From Alphaproteobacteria bacterium (GTDB taxonomy: Bacteria; Pseudomonadota; Alphaproteobacteria; JAEULC01): a stretch of 64,000 nt of DNA. The position numbers and the translations under genes were made by a program. The stretch is from NCBI GenBank assembly GCA_020851015.1, contig JADZDN010000193.1, forward strand, positions 1-64,000. Reading direction: 5' to 3'. Positions 34,165 to 44,113 of the stretch are shown here, piece after piece. The notes below the pieces were generated by a model. It was not told the DNA's origin, ran no database searches, and was given only the letters and a program-made list of their open reading frames with translations. Position 1 is the first letter of the stretch. Each line of letters opens with the position of its first letter.

Positions 34165-35286
34165 ATGAAGGCTGAAACTGCCGTCGGCGATCCCAAGGTC
34201 GCCGACGGATTCATTCGCATCGAAGGTCTGGTCAAGCGTTTCGGCGGTGTCCCGGCGCTGAAAGGCGTGTCGTTGAGCATTCGCCGGGGCGAGTTTCTGT
34301 CGATCCTCGGACCGAGCGGCTGCGGCAAAACGACGCTGCTGCGCTCGATCGCCGGATTCGTCGAGCCGACCTCGGGCGAAATCTGGATCGACGGAAGGAA
34401 CGTCAACAAGGACCCGCCGAACCATCGGCCGGTCAACACCGTATTCCAGAACTATGCGCTGTTCCCGCACATGACGGTGGCGCAGAACATCGCCTTCGGT
34501 CCGCGCCGACGCGGCGTCCCGAAGTCCGCGATCGCCGGCCAGATCGACGAAGTGCTGGCGATGGTCAGCATGGAGAGCTTCGGGCATCGCTACCCGCGCG
34601 AGCTATCGGGCGGCCAGCAGCAGCGCATCGCGCTTGCCCGGGCGATTATCAACAAGCCCAAGGTCCTGCTGCTCGACGAGCCGCTCGGCGCGCTCGACCT
34701 GAAATTGCGCAAGCGGATGCAGGTGGAGCTGAAGCGCCTGCACGAACGGCTTGGCATCACGTTCGTATACGTCACCCACGACCAGGAAGAGGCGCTGGTC
34801 ATGTCGGACCGCATCGCGGTCATGAATGTGGGCGAAATCGTCCAGCTCGGCACCGGCGAAGCGATCTATCGCCAGCCGGCGTCGCGCTACGTCGCCGATT
34901 TCATCGGCGAGGCCAACCTGATCGATTGCATCCTGGACGGCGCCGGCGCGATCCGTCTTGGTCCCACCTTGCCGCCGCTGCCGTACAGGGTTCAGCCCCC
35001 GTCAACGGTGAATGGCCATTCCGCGGGCCAAGGCAAGGCCACGCTCATGGTGCGGCCCGAGGATATCCGGCTGGGCGAGGGCGGCGAAGGCGACAGCGTG
35101 GTGCTGCAGGCTAAGCTGCGCGACAAGATCTTCGTCGGCCAGAGCTGGCGCCTGATCGCCGTCCTGGAAAGCGGGCAGGAGATCGTGGTGCAGCCCGGCT
35201 TCTCGCCCCACGCCGAGAGGATTTCGCGCGGCGACGAGATGAAGATCTGGTGGCTGCGGGCCCGCAGCCAGGTGCTGGACGAATGA
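34165..35286 (+). CDS. ABC transporter ATP-binding protein (PotA type)
   Basis: A 373-residue ATPase. Walker A is GPSGCGKTT (49-57), the signature is LSGGQQQR, Walker B with the D-loop is VLLLDEPLGALD, and a TOBE-type C-terminal domain (about 290-373) follows, as in PotA, UgpC and FbpC. It energises import of the solute captured by the upstream binding protein. Its stop codon overlaps the start of the first permease by 4 bases (ATGA). A weak 6-base hairpin (34126-34131/34146-34151) lies in the 46-base gap before it and may set the higher expression of the binding protein. Confidence 0.93.
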   Translation: MKAETAVGDPKVADGFIRIEGLVKRFGGVPALKGVSLSIRRGEFLSILGPSGCGKTTLLRSIAGFVEPTSGEIWIDGRNVNKDPPNHRPVNTVFQNYALFPHMTVAQNIAFGPRRRGVPKSAIAGQIDEVLAMVSMESFGHRYPRELSGGQQQRIALARAIINKPKVLLLDEPLGALDLKLRKRMQVELKRLHERLGITFVYVTHDQEEALVMSDRIAVMNVGEIVQLGTGEAIYRQPASRYVADFIGEANLIDCILDGAGAIRLGPTLPPLPYRVQPPSTVNGHSAGQGKATLMVRPEDIRLGEGGEGDSVVLQAKLRDKIFVGQSWRLIAVLESGQEIVVQPGFSPHAERISRGDEMKIWWLRARSQVLDE

Positions 35287-36152
35287 AGCGCGGGCGATCG
35301 GACCGGGTAGGTCTGCACGTCCCTCCCTTCGAGGCCTTCCTGCTTCTGGGCGGCCCGGTTCTGTTCCTGGTCCTGTTCTTTGTCGTTCCTTTCCTGACGA
35401 TGGCGAGCGACAGCATCTGGACGGACAAGGGCGAGCTTACGGGCGAGTTCTACGCCAAGGCCGTTACCGATGTTTTCTATTGGCGCGTGCTGCTAGCCAC
35501 CTTTGAAATGGGCCTCTGGACGCCCGTTTGCACCGCCGTGATCGGCTACCCCCTTGCCTACTACATCACGTTCTACCTGCGCGACCCGCTGCTGCGCCGG
35601 CTGATCTATATCGTCCTCGTCACGCCGTTGTTCACCAGCAACGTCGTGCGCGCCTTCGCCTGGATGCTCGTGCTGGGCCGCCAGGGCGTCGTCAACAAAT
35701 CGCTGATGCTGACGGGCATCGCCGATTCACCGCTTCTTCTGATGAACACGCGCTTCGCGATGGTCGTGGGGTTGATCTACATCCTGCTGCCGATCTTCGT
35801 GCTGACGGTCGCCAGCATCCTGCAGGGCATCAACCGATCGCTGCTCGAGGCGGCCCGCGACCTGGGCGCCAGCGCGGCGACAACCTTCTGGAAAGTCACG
35901 TTCCCGCTCAGCCTGCCGGGCGTGCTGGCCGGTTCGATCCTGGTGTTCACCCTGTCGGTAAGTGCCTACGTGACGCCCGCCGTGATGAGCGGCGGCCGGC
36001 ATTTGGTGATGCCGATGGTGATCTTCCAGCAGTACCTCGTCAGCTTCAACTATCATGTCGGCGCCGTGCTTTCGATCATGCTGCTGGTGATGACGCTCCT
36101 GCTGCTCGGCATCAACTTCTACTTCCTGGGGCGGCGAGGCAAGGTCGCATGA
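35283..36152 (+). CDS. ABC transporter permease (PotB type)
   Basis: A 289-residue inner-membrane protein with about six transmembrane helices (first at about residues 16-40) and the ATPase-contacting EAA loop LLEAARDLGASAATTFWKV. ATG 35283 overlaps the ATPase stop by 4 bases, so the two are coupled. It forms the translocation channel with the next gene. The PotB-type arrangement (SBP, ATPase, PotB, PotC) is complete here. Confidence 0.92.
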   Translation: MKRGRSDRVGLHVPPFEAFLLLGGPVLFLVLFFVVPFLTMASDSIWTDKGELTGEFYAKAVTDVFYWRVLLATFEMGLWTPVCTAVIGYPLAYYITFYLRDPLLRRLIYIVLVTPLFTSNVVRAFAWMLVLGRQGVVNKSLMLTGIADSPLLLMNTRFAMVVGLIYILLPIFVLTVASILQGINRSLLEAARDLGASAATTFWKVTFPLSLPGVLAGSILVFTLSVSAYVTPAVMSGGRHLVMPMVIFQQYLVSFNYHVGAVLSIMLLVMTLLLLGINFYFLGRRGKVA

Positions 36153-36180
36153 GTGCGCGAACGCCCGGCGCGAGGTTCTG

Positions 36181-36990
36181 ATGGTCGGTCAATCGACATT
36201 CCTGGGCCGCCTGCCCGTGACCGTCGCCGCGTGGCTCGCGCTCTCCTATCTCGCGATCCCCCTGGCGATCGTCAGTGCCGTATCGGTGACAAACACCGAG
36301 TTCCTCGCCTTTCCGCCGCAAGGCTTTACCCTGCGCTGGTATTCGACGGTTATCACCGACCCGAGCTACGTCCATTCCTTCCTGCTTAGCGGATATCTGG
36401 CCGCGCTCTCCACGGTGGCCGCGGTGGTGCTGGGCGTTCCCACGGCCCTGATCCTGTCGCGCAAGGAATTTCCCGGTCGGCAGGCCATCGCCGCGCTGTT
36501 CCTTTCCCCGCTGATCCTGCCGACGATCGTGCTGGGCGTGGTCGTGCTGCAGTTCTCCGCACGCGCCGGTTTTCCGCGCAGCTTCTACGCGCTGCTGCTG
36601 GGCCATGCGATCGTGACGGTACCCTATGTCGTGCGCACGACGCTTGCGTCGCTGTCGGCGGGGTTCGACCTTGCGACCGAAGAGGCCGCCCAGGATCTTG
36701 GTGCGTCGCCCATGCAGGTATTCTTCCTGGTCACACTGCCGCAGATAAAGCAGGGCGTCATCACCGGCGCGCTGTTCGCGTTTCTGATGTCCTGGATCAA
36801 TGTAGAGGTCAGCATCTTCAACACGACCCCGACGCTCGAAACCCTGCCCGTCAAATTGATGAACTATATCCAGTACAACGTCGATCCATCCTTGGCTGCG
36901 GTTTCCGCCACGACGATCTTCATCGCCGTGGCCGCGGTGCTGATTCTGGACCTGACGATCGGCGTCGAGAAGGCAACCAAGGGCCTTTGA
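36181..36990 (+). CDS. ABC transporter permease (PotC type)
   Basis: A 269-residue membrane protein with about six helices and the EAA loop EEAAQDLGASPMQVFFLVTLP. It pairs with the PotB-type permease, 28 bases upstream, to form the channel of the importer. GAGG lies just before the ATG. The benzoylformate-decarboxylase-like TPP enzyme follows after 63 bases on the same strand, so uptake and the decarboxylase may be expressed together. Confidence 0.92.
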   Translation: MVGQSTFLGRLPVTVAAWLALSYLAIPLAIVSAVSVTNTEFLAFPPQGFTLRWYSTVITDPSYVHSFLLSGYLAALSTVAAVVLGVPTALILSRKEFPGRQAIAALFLSPLILPTIVLGVVVLQFSARAGFPRSFYALLLGHAIVTVPYVVRTTLASLSAGFDLATEEAAQDLGASPMQVFFLVTLPQIKQGVITGALFAFLMSWINVEVSIFNTTPTLETLPVKLMNYIQYNVDPSLAAVSATTIFIAVAAVLILDLTIGVEKATKGL

Positions 36991-37053
36991 GATCGCGACC
37001 GGCGTTCTCCTGATCCGCTGACGCCTATGCCTGCTGTCGAAGAAGGGTTCCAG

Positions 37054-38730
37054 ATGCCCACCATGACCGGCAAGCGCGCTCTGTTGAGCCTGCTCAAGCA
37101 GGAAGGTATCAGCCTTATGTTCGGCAATCCCGGGACGACCGAATTGCCCCTGATGGATGCGCTGGCGGTCGACGATGCGTTCCGCTACGTGCTGTGCCTT
37201 CAGGAATCGATCGCGGTGGCCATGGCCGACGGCTACGCGCGTGCAACGGGCGGCATAGCGGCGGTAAACCTCCATGCGGCGCCTGGCGTGGGCAATGCGA
37301 TGGGCATGCTGTACGACGCGCAGAAAGCCGGTACGCCGATCCTGGTGACCGCCGGCCAGCAGGCCCATTCCTTCAGCTTACTCGAGCCGAATCTATGGGC
37401 CGATCTGCCGCCGATGGCACGCCCCTTGGTCAAATGGGCGACCGAGGTGCATGGCCTGAAGGACCTGCCCAGGACAATCCATCGCGCGGTCAAGACCGCT
37501 TTGGCCCCGCCGACGGGCCCGGTCTTCGTATCGCTTCCGGTCGACGTGCTGAACGACGACGCGGAACTGGACCTTGGCGTGCCGTCGCGCGTTTCTCCCC
37601 GCTTCGCCGCCGATCCGGCCGCGATCGACCGTGCGGCGCGCATTCTGGCCACCGCGCGCGCACCCGTCATTGTTGCCGGCGACGCCGTTGCGCAAAGCGA
37701 TGCGCGCCAGGAACTGGCCGACATCTCCGAGCTGCTTGGCGCGCCCGTCCACTTCGAAGGCGAGACGAGCGCCGAGGCGTTTCCGCTCGGGCACCGGCTG
37801 CTCCGCGGCGCGCTGCTGCGCCTCGGTCCGGCGGTCGAAAAGGTGCTGTCGCCTCACGACGTGCTGTTTTCCGCCGGCGCCGATCTGTTCACGATGGCGA
37901 TGCCGCCTCCGTCGGGCCCGGTGCCCGCCGGCCTCCGCATGATCCATCTCGACACCGATCCTTGGCAGATCGCGAAGAACTACGCCGTGGAAGCGGCGCT
38001 GTTCGGCGACCCGAAGGCGACCTTGCCGCAATTGGCCGCGGTACTGCGCGCGATCATGGATCAACCCGCGCGCGCGGCGGCCAAGTCGCGCGCCGATTCG
38101 GTGGCGGCGGAGATCGCGCGGGAGCGCGCGGCGCTGGAGGCACAGGCGGAAGCGCTGTCCGCGCGGACGCCCATCGCGCCACTCGCCCTGATGCGTGCGG
38201 TCGGTCGCGCCCTGCCGGCCAACGCGGTGGTGATTGACGAGACCATCTCTTCCGGACAGGGGCTGTTCCAGTTCCTGCGCGGCGCGGGACCGCGTGCTTT
38301 CCATGGCATGAAGGGCGGCGGCATCGGTTGGGGCATTCCGGCGGCGATCGGGGCGAAGCTGGCCGACGACAGCCGTCCGGTGGTGGCACTGATCGGCGAC
38401 GGCAGCGCGATGTACAGCGTTCAAGGCCTTTGGACCGCGGCGCATGAGCAAATCGCGGTGGTGTTCGTCATCATAAACAACCGCTCCTATCGCGTGCTCA
38501 AGCAGCGGCTGAACGCGATGCGCGGCTTGGCCGCCCAGGTCGAGCGCTATGTGGCGATGGAGCTGACCGATCCCGCGATAGACTATGTCGGCTTGGCGCG
38601 GTCGATGGGTGTGCACGCGGTTGGGGTGAATACGATGGATCAATTCGACGAAGCGCTGCGCGCGGGCTTGGCGCGGAAGGCGCCGTCTCTGATCGACGTC
38701 CAGGTCGACGCCAACTTCAAGGCGGTCTGA
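37054..38730 (+). CDS. Benzoylformate-decarboxylase-like TPP-dependent enzyme
   Basis: A 558-residue TPP enzyme. FGNPGTTELPLMDAL (about 23-37) and NLHAAPGVGNAMG (72-84) match benzoylformate decarboxylase, whose catalytic His70 corresponds to H74 here; the activating Glu is E51 in LQESIAVAMADGYARATGG. The C-terminal TPP/Mg motif is IGDGSAMYSVQGLWTA with INNRSY. It should decarboxylate an aromatic or branched 2-oxo acid to an aldehyde; the second His of benzoylformate decarboxylase (His281) is not evident, so specificity is open. I chose ATG 37054 (GAAGGG 6 bases upstream) over ATG 37027. It follows the ABC importer genes and converges on the acyl-CoA dehydrogenase. Confidence 0.88.
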   Translation: MPTMTGKRALLSLLKQEGISLMFGNPGTTELPLMDALAVDDAFRYVLCLQESIAVAMADGYARATGGIAAVNLHAAPGVGNAMGMLYDAQKAGTPILVTAGQQAHSFSLLEPNLWADLPPMARPLVKWATEVHGLKDLPRTIHRAVKTALAPPTGPVFVSLPVDVLNDDAELDLGVPSRVSPRFAADPAAIDRAARILATARAPVIVAGDAVAQSDARQELADISELLGAPVHFEGETSAEAFPLGHRLLRGALLRLGPAVEKVLSPHDVLFSAGADLFTMAMPPPSGPVPAGLRMIHLDTDPWQIAKNYAVEAALFGDPKATLPQLAAVLRAIMDQPARAAAKSRADSVAAEIARERAALEAQAEALSARTPIAPLALMRAVGRALPANAVVIDETISSGQGLFQFLRGAGPRAFHGMKGGGIGWGIPAAIGAKLADDSRPVVALIGDGSAMYSVQGLWTAAHEQIAVVFVIINNRSYRVLKQRLNAMRGLAAQVERYVAMELTDPAIDYVGLARSMGVHAVGVNTMDQFDEALRAGLARKAPSLIDVQVDANFKAV

Positions 38731-38736
38731 CGCCTC

Positions 38737-39942
38737 TCAATAGGACCGCGGCATCCCCAGCACATGCTCGCCCAGAAAGGCGAGGATCAGGTTGGTCGAG
38801 ATCGGCGCCGTCTGGAACAGGCGCGTTTCCCGCCACTTGCGCTCGACATCGTATTCGCGGGCAAAACCGAAGCCGCCATGGGTCTGCATGCAGGCCTCGG
38901 CGGCGCGCCAGGCCGATTCCGAAGCCAGCATCTTGCCCATGTTGGCCTCGGCGCCGCAGGGCCTGCCCGCGTCGAACAGCGCGGCGGCCTTGCGCACCAT
39001 CAAGGTCGCGGCCTCGTTCTCGGCATAGGCGCGGGCGATCGGAAACTGGATGCCCTGATTGGCGCCGATCGGCCGGTCGAACACCACGCGCTGCCGCGCG
39101 TACTCCGATGCCTTCGCGATGAACCAGCGTCCGTCGCCCAGCGCCTCGGACGCCACCAGCACCCGTTCGGCGTTCATCCCGTCCAAAATGTACCGGAATC
39201 CCCGCCCTTCCTCGCCGATCAGGTTTTCCGCGGGCACTTCGAGCTGGTCGAAGAATACCTCGGTCGCATTGTGGTTGATCATCGCCTTGAGTGGCCGGAT
39301 CTCCAAGCCCTTGCCCAGGGACTGGCGTATGTCGACCAGAAACACGGACAGCCCGTCGCTCTTCTTCTTGACGTCGGCCAGGGGCGTCGTTCGGGCCAGA
39401 AGCAGCATCAGGTCGGAATGCAGGGCGCGCGAGGTCCATACCTTCTGGCCCGTCACGACATAGCGGTCATTGCCCTTCTTTTCCGCCCGGGTCTTGAGCT
39501 TGGTGGTATCGGTGCCGCTGGTGGGCTCCGTCACGCCGAAGGCTTGCAGCCGCAGCCGCCCAGCCGCGATTTCGGGCAGGTACTGGCGTTTCTGCTCCGG
39601 GCTGCCGTGCCGCAGCAGCGTCCCCATGATGTACATCTGGGCGTGGCAGGCGCCGGCATTGCATCCCGATGCATGGATCTCTTCCAGGATCGCCGACGCG
39701 GCGCTCAGTGGCAAACCCAGGCCGCCGTACTCCTCGGGAATAAGCGCCGCCAGGAAACCCGCGCGCGTCAGTGCGGCAACGAACTCGGTGGGATAGGCCT
39801 CGCGAGCGTCCAGGTCGCGCCAGTAAGCACCCGGAAAGTCGGCACAGATGCGGCGGACCAGCCCGCGTATATCGGCATAGGGATCGTCGAGCGGCAGGAC
39901 CGGCGCGACCGACTCCTTGCCCGGCGGAGACGGCACGTTCAT
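38737..39942 (-). CDS. Acyl-CoA dehydrogenase family protein
   Basis: A 401-residue acyl-CoA dehydrogenase. FGVTEPTSGTDTTKLKTRA marks the FAD/substrate region and KVWTSRALHSDLMLLLART the middle domain; the C-terminus ends in the group-typical GEHVLGMPRSY. The position of the usual catalytic Glu reads ISTNLI, as in a subgroup found beside CaiB/MaoC/CitE genes. It is the last gene of a minus-strand unit with the CoA-transferase (44-base gap), MaoC and CitE-like lyase, which together could activate a dicarboxylate, oxidise or hydrate it and cleave it. Specific substrate not assignable. Confidence 0.9.
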   Translation of the reverse strand: MNVPSPPGKESVAPVLPLDDPYADIRGLVRRICADFPGAYWRDLDAREAYPTEFVAALTRAGFLAALIPEEYGGLGLPLSAASAILEEIHASGCNAGACHAQMYIMGTLLRHGSPEQKRQYLPEIAAGRLRLQAFGVTEPTSGTDTTKLKTRAEKKGNDRYVVTGQKVWTSRALHSDLMLLLARTTPLADVKKKSDGLSVFLVDIRQSLGKGLEIRPLKAMINHNATEVFFDQLEVPAENLIGEEGRGFRYILDGMNAERVLVASEALGDGRWFIAKASEYARQRVVFDRPIGANQGIQFPIARAYAENEAATLMVRKAAALFDAGRPCGAEANMGKMLASESAWRAAEACMQTHGGFGFAREYDVERKWRETRLFQTAPISTNLILAFLGEHVLGMPRSY

Positions 39943-39986
39943 GGGCTTGTGCCGGAAGCCGTGGCGATGGTCGCCCGCATCGCGGC

Positions 39987-41156
39987 CTATCCTGCTTTCG
40001 GGCGCGACCGCTCCGCCGCGTCAGATCCGAAAACCTCTTCCGTGTGGGCGCCAAGGCACGGCGGATTGAGGCGGAACGGCAGGCGATCGCCGTCCAGGGA
40101 CAGCGGTGAGCCAAGCAGCGTGATCTTGCCGTCCGGGCTCGGCTGCAGGATGCCCAGCGCCTTGGTTTGCGGGTGGTCGAGTACCTGGTCGATCGTCTGC
40201 ATCGGCGCATTCGGCACGCCCGCTTCGTCGAGAAGCCGCTGCCATTCGGCATTGCTGCGCTTGCGCACCTCATCCTCGATCGCGCGATAGAGCGTCTCCT
40301 TGTTGCGCACCCGGTCGGGATTGGTCGCATAGCGGGGATCGGTCGCCCAGTCGGCGTGGCCGAGCACGCTCGACAGCGCGGCAAACAGTTTGTCGTTGCC
40401 GGCGGCGATGACGATGAACCCGTCCGTCGACTGGTAGCCGCGATAGGGGACGATCATGGCCGTGCCCGAGCCCTGACGTTGCGGCACCTTGCCCGAGGCC
40501 TGGAAGTTCGCCGCGTGAAAGCCGATCCAGGCAAGGGCCGTCTCGTATAACGACGTATCGATCGTCGCCCCGCTGCCGTTTTCCCGCCGGCGCAACAGCG
40601 CCGACACCACGCCGATGACGCACCACATGCCCGCCGCCATGTCGATGATCGACGTGCCGACGCGCACCGGAGCCTGTCCCGGCTCGCCCGTTACGCTCAT
40701 CAGTCCGCCAAAGGCCTGCATCAGCGGGTCGTAGCCCGGGCGGTCCTTGTACGGGCCGGCGGTGCCGAAGGCCCCGATCGAGCAATAGATCAGCGACGGC
40801 TTCAAGCCGCGGAGCGTGGCCGGGTCCAGCCCCAGCTCCCTGGCGGAGTTTGGACGCAGGTTCTGAACCACCGCGTCCGCGCGCTCGACGATCAGCCGAC
40901 GCAGGCGCTCGCGCTCGGCCGCGTCCTTTAGGTTCACGATCACCGAGCGCTTGTTCCGGTTGAAGCTCAGGAACGTCGCCGCCATATCGCCCCAATAGGG
41001 CGGCGCCCAGCTGCGCGCATCGTCGCCGTCGCCGGGCTTCTCGATCTTGATCACGTCGGCGCCCAGATCGCCCAGGATCTCGCACGCGAAAGGCGCGGCA
41101 ACGCTGTGGCCGATCTCGACCACCGTGTATCCGCTAAGAGGCAAGCTGCTCGCCAT
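39987..41156 (-). CDS. Family III CoA-transferase (CaiB/BaiF)
   Basis: A 389-residue family III CoA-transferase. The N-terminal GYTVVEIGHSVAAPFACEIL and GADVIKIEKPGDGDDAR, and the acylation Asp in the segment SIIDMAAGM (Asp about residue 172), are conserved. Such enzymes move CoA between carboxylic acids, for example to itaconate, mesaconate or carnitine. I chose ATG 41156; a TTG at 41162 is possible. A perfect LacI-type operator with an adjacent TTGACA lies 64-81 bases upstream in the gap after MaoC, so this gene and the acyl-CoA dehydrogenase may have their own regulated promoter. Confidence 0.92.
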   Translation of the reverse strand: MASSLPLSGYTVVEIGHSVAAPFACEILGDLGADVIKIEKPGDGDDARSWAPPYWGDMAATFLSFNRNKRSVIVNLKDAAERERLRRLIVERADAVVQNLRPNSARELGLDPATLRGLKPSLIYCSIGAFGTAGPYKDRPGYDPLMQAFGGLMSVTGEPGQAPVRVGTSIIDMAAGMWCVIGVVSALLRRRENGSGATIDTSLYETALAWIGFHAANFQASGKVPQRQGSGTAMIVPYRGYQSTDGFIVIAAGNDKLFAALSSVLGHADWATDPRYATNPDRVRNKETLYRAIEDEVRKRSNAEWQRLLDEAGVPNAPMQTIDQVLDHPQTKALGILQPSPDGKITLLGSPLSLDGDRLPFRLNPPCLGAHTEEVFGSDAAERSRPKAG

Positions 41157-41219
41157 CGACAATCGGTGCCGCCATACCTCGTGCTATGGACGCTCAGACT
41201 AGGGACAAAGCGCCGGGAA

Positions 41220-41237
41220 TGTCAATGAAACGTTTCA
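41220..41237 (-). promoter_or_regulatory. Composite promoter: LacI operator S4 (41226-41237) plus TTGACA -35 for CaiB
   Basis: Read on the minus strand, perfect TGAAACGTTTCA is followed directly by TTGACA (41225-41220); 18 bases further TAGTCT (41201-41196) matches three -10 positions. Transcription would start near 41189, 30 bases before the CaiB ATG. The same operator-then-TTGAC order occurs at four other promoters here. Confidence 0.7.
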
Positions 41238-41243
41238 CGCCAA

Positions 41244-41747
41244 TCATTTCTGCCGCTCCGGAAAAAGGGCGATTTGAGGTGCGTGGGCGCGCTTCCACAC
41301 CATGACCGACCGTTCGTACTCGATCACCACCTGGCCGTGCTGGTTGAGGCCACGGGTCCGCACCTTGACGATCCCCTGCTTGGGCCGGGAATCGGAAGCA
41401 CGCACGCTGACGACCTCGGACTCCGAGTAGAGCGTATCCCCCGGAAAAACCGGGTTCGGCAGCTTGATATAGTCCCAGCCAAGCGCAAAGCCGTTCTCGC
41501 TGATGTCGGATACGCCAAGCCCGGCGATTACCGACAGCGTCAGCGCGCTGTTGACCAGCGGCCGCTTGAACTCGGTGCGGCTGGCATAGTCGGCATTGAA
41601 GTGGATCTGGTTGGTATTGTTGGTGATCAGCGTGAACTGGATATTGTCGGTCTCGGTAACCGTGCGTCCCAGGCGGCTGCGATAGATATCGCCGACGTGG
41701 AAATCCTCGAAGAAGCGGCCGACCCAGCCGTCTTTGACCGTTCCCAT
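41244..41747 (-). CDS. MaoC-family (R)-specific enoyl-CoA hydratase
   Basis: A 167-residue single hot-dog domain protein. The hydratase motif region is TLITNNTNQIHFNADYASRT, giving the catalytic Asp/Asn and His of MaoC enzymes, followed by RPLVNSALTLSVIAGLGVSD. MaoC enzymes hydrate trans-enoyl-CoA to (R)-3-hydroxyacyl-CoA; members beside CitE-like lyases hydrate itaconyl-CoA or mesaconyl-CoA. It follows the CoA lyase gene by 11 bases. The arrangement lyase, hydratase, CoA-transferase, dehydrogenase supports a dicarboxylyl-CoA degradation route, which is an inference. Confidence 0.92.
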   Translation of the reverse strand: MGTVKDGWVGRFFEDFHVGDIYRSRLGRTVTETDNIQFTLITNNTNQIHFNADYASRTEFKRPLVNSALTLSVIAGLGVSDISENGFALGWDYIKLPNPVFPGDTLYSESEVVSVRASDSRPKQGIVKVRTRGLNQHGQVVIEYERSVMVWKRAHAPQIALFPERQK

Positions 41748-41758
41748 AGGCGATCCCC

Positions 41759-42631
41759 CTATTTCTCGCCGACCGTCTCTAGGAGCCGGAGCGCGCGCAG
41801 CAAGATCGGACGGTCCACCAATTGGCCGCCGACCGCGACCGAAGCGTCGCCGCGAGCCTCGGCCTCGCGGAAGCCTCGCGCGACCTTGCGCGCATAGTCG
41901 ATCTCGTGCGGTTGCGGCGAAAAGATCTGGTTAATCACCTCGATCTGCCGCGGATTGAACGTGGACTTGCACGTGAAGCCGAGCCGCCGCGACTGGATCG
42001 TGTCCGCCTGCAGCCCGTCGGGATCGTCGAGGTTGGGATAGACGCCGTCGATGCTCAGGATGTTGGCGGCGGCGGCCGCCACGACGATGGTCGAGCGCGC
42101 GTAGATCAGCTCTGCCGCTTCCTTCTCGCGTCGCGCGCCCAGGCCGATGTCCAGCGCATAGTCCTCGGCACCGAACATCAACCCGTGCACGCGCGGGTGC
42201 GCATCGGCGATCTGCGAGGCGTTCAGCAGGCCGCGCGCGCTTTCGACGGCCGCCAGGATCTTGACCTGCCCGGCCGGGATGCCGCGCCGTCGCTCCAAGG
42301 CATCGAGCATGCCCGCCAGCACGTGGATATCCGGCGCCCGGGTGACTTTCGTCAGGCAAATTCCATCCACTCCCGGCAGAACCACCTGCTCCAGGTCGTC
42401 CTTGAGCCACGGGGTGCTAAGCGCATTGACGCGCACGTAGCGGGACGGTCCATCCGCCCAGGGTTCGCTCAGCGCCGCGCCGATCATGCGGCGCGCTTCC
42501 GCCTTCTCGGCCGGCAGCACGCCATCCTCGATGTCCAGCAGCACGCAGTCGGCGGCGGACGTTCTGGCTTTGCTGATGAACCTTTCCCGGTTGCCGGGAA
42601 CGAACATCCAGGAACGGACCTGGCGTGGCAT
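41759..42631 (-). CDS. CoA-ester lyase (HpcH/HpaI aldolase, CitE-like)
   Basis: A 290-residue TIM-barrel lyase. RSWMFVPGNRERFISKA and LLDIEDGVLPAEKAEAR are the CitE/malyl-CoA lyase signatures, with the metal-binding Glu in VESARGLLNA and the Asp in LMFGAEDYALD. It cleaves citramalyl-CoA, malyl-CoA or a related 3-hydroxyacyl-CoA into acetyl-CoA or propionyl-CoA and an oxo acid. I chose ATG 42631, which has AGGGTG 6 bases upstream; ATG 42658 has no ribosome site. It is the first gene of the minus-strand CoA unit. Confidence 0.92.
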   Translation of the reverse strand: MPRQVRSWMFVPGNRERFISKARTSAADCVLLDIEDGVLPAEKAEARRMIGAALSEPWADGPSRYVRVNALSTPWLKDDLEQVVLPGVDGICLTKVTRAPDIHVLAGMLDALERRRGIPAGQVKILAAVESARGLLNASQIADAHPRVHGLMFGAEDYALDIGLGARREKEAAELIYARSTIVVAAAAANILSIDGVYPNLDDPDGLQADTIQSRRLGFTCKSTFNPRQIEVINQIFSPQPHEIDYARKVARGFREAEARGDASVAVGGQLVDRPILLRALRLLETVGEK

Positions 42632-42767
42632 TGCTTTCACCCTGTTCGCAATCCGCATTCTCTAGGCGCTTTCGTTGGTCGCCCCTCGATCGGAAGAGGT
42701 ATTTCCGACGGAACCTGCCTGGGCAGCAGCATCAGCAACAAGCACGGCGCTGCCCGGGCGCGGTGGC

Positions 42768-43979
<1,212 letters not shown>

Positions 43980-44028
43980 TTATCGTGAACGCCCGCCCCC
44001 CGAGGGGGCCGGGACGAGGCAGTACTCC

Positions 44029-44068
44029 ATATTATCCAGCTTGTGTCTTCGGTCAATATATCGTTTCA
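44029..44068 (-). promoter_or_regulatory. Promoter of the aminotransferase gene with LacI-type operator S5
   Basis: On the minus strand TGAAACGATATA (44068-44057) runs directly into TTGACC (44056-44051), then 16 bases, then TAATAT (44034-44029; five of six -10 positions). The left operator half is perfect; the right half is degenerate. It is the clearest sigma-70 type promoter I found. The AUG is 58 bases downstream of the -10. Confidence 0.7.
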
Positions 44069-44113
44069 TCGGCTCTGCCGCGGCGCGCGGCAGGCTCGGG
44101 GATACCACGTCGC

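Noticed and set aside
43985..44113. Extended N-terminus of the enolase-superfamily protein
   Set aside because: The added 43 residues cover the aminotransferase promoter region (44029-44068) and have no family similarity; ATG 44114 gives the normal start.
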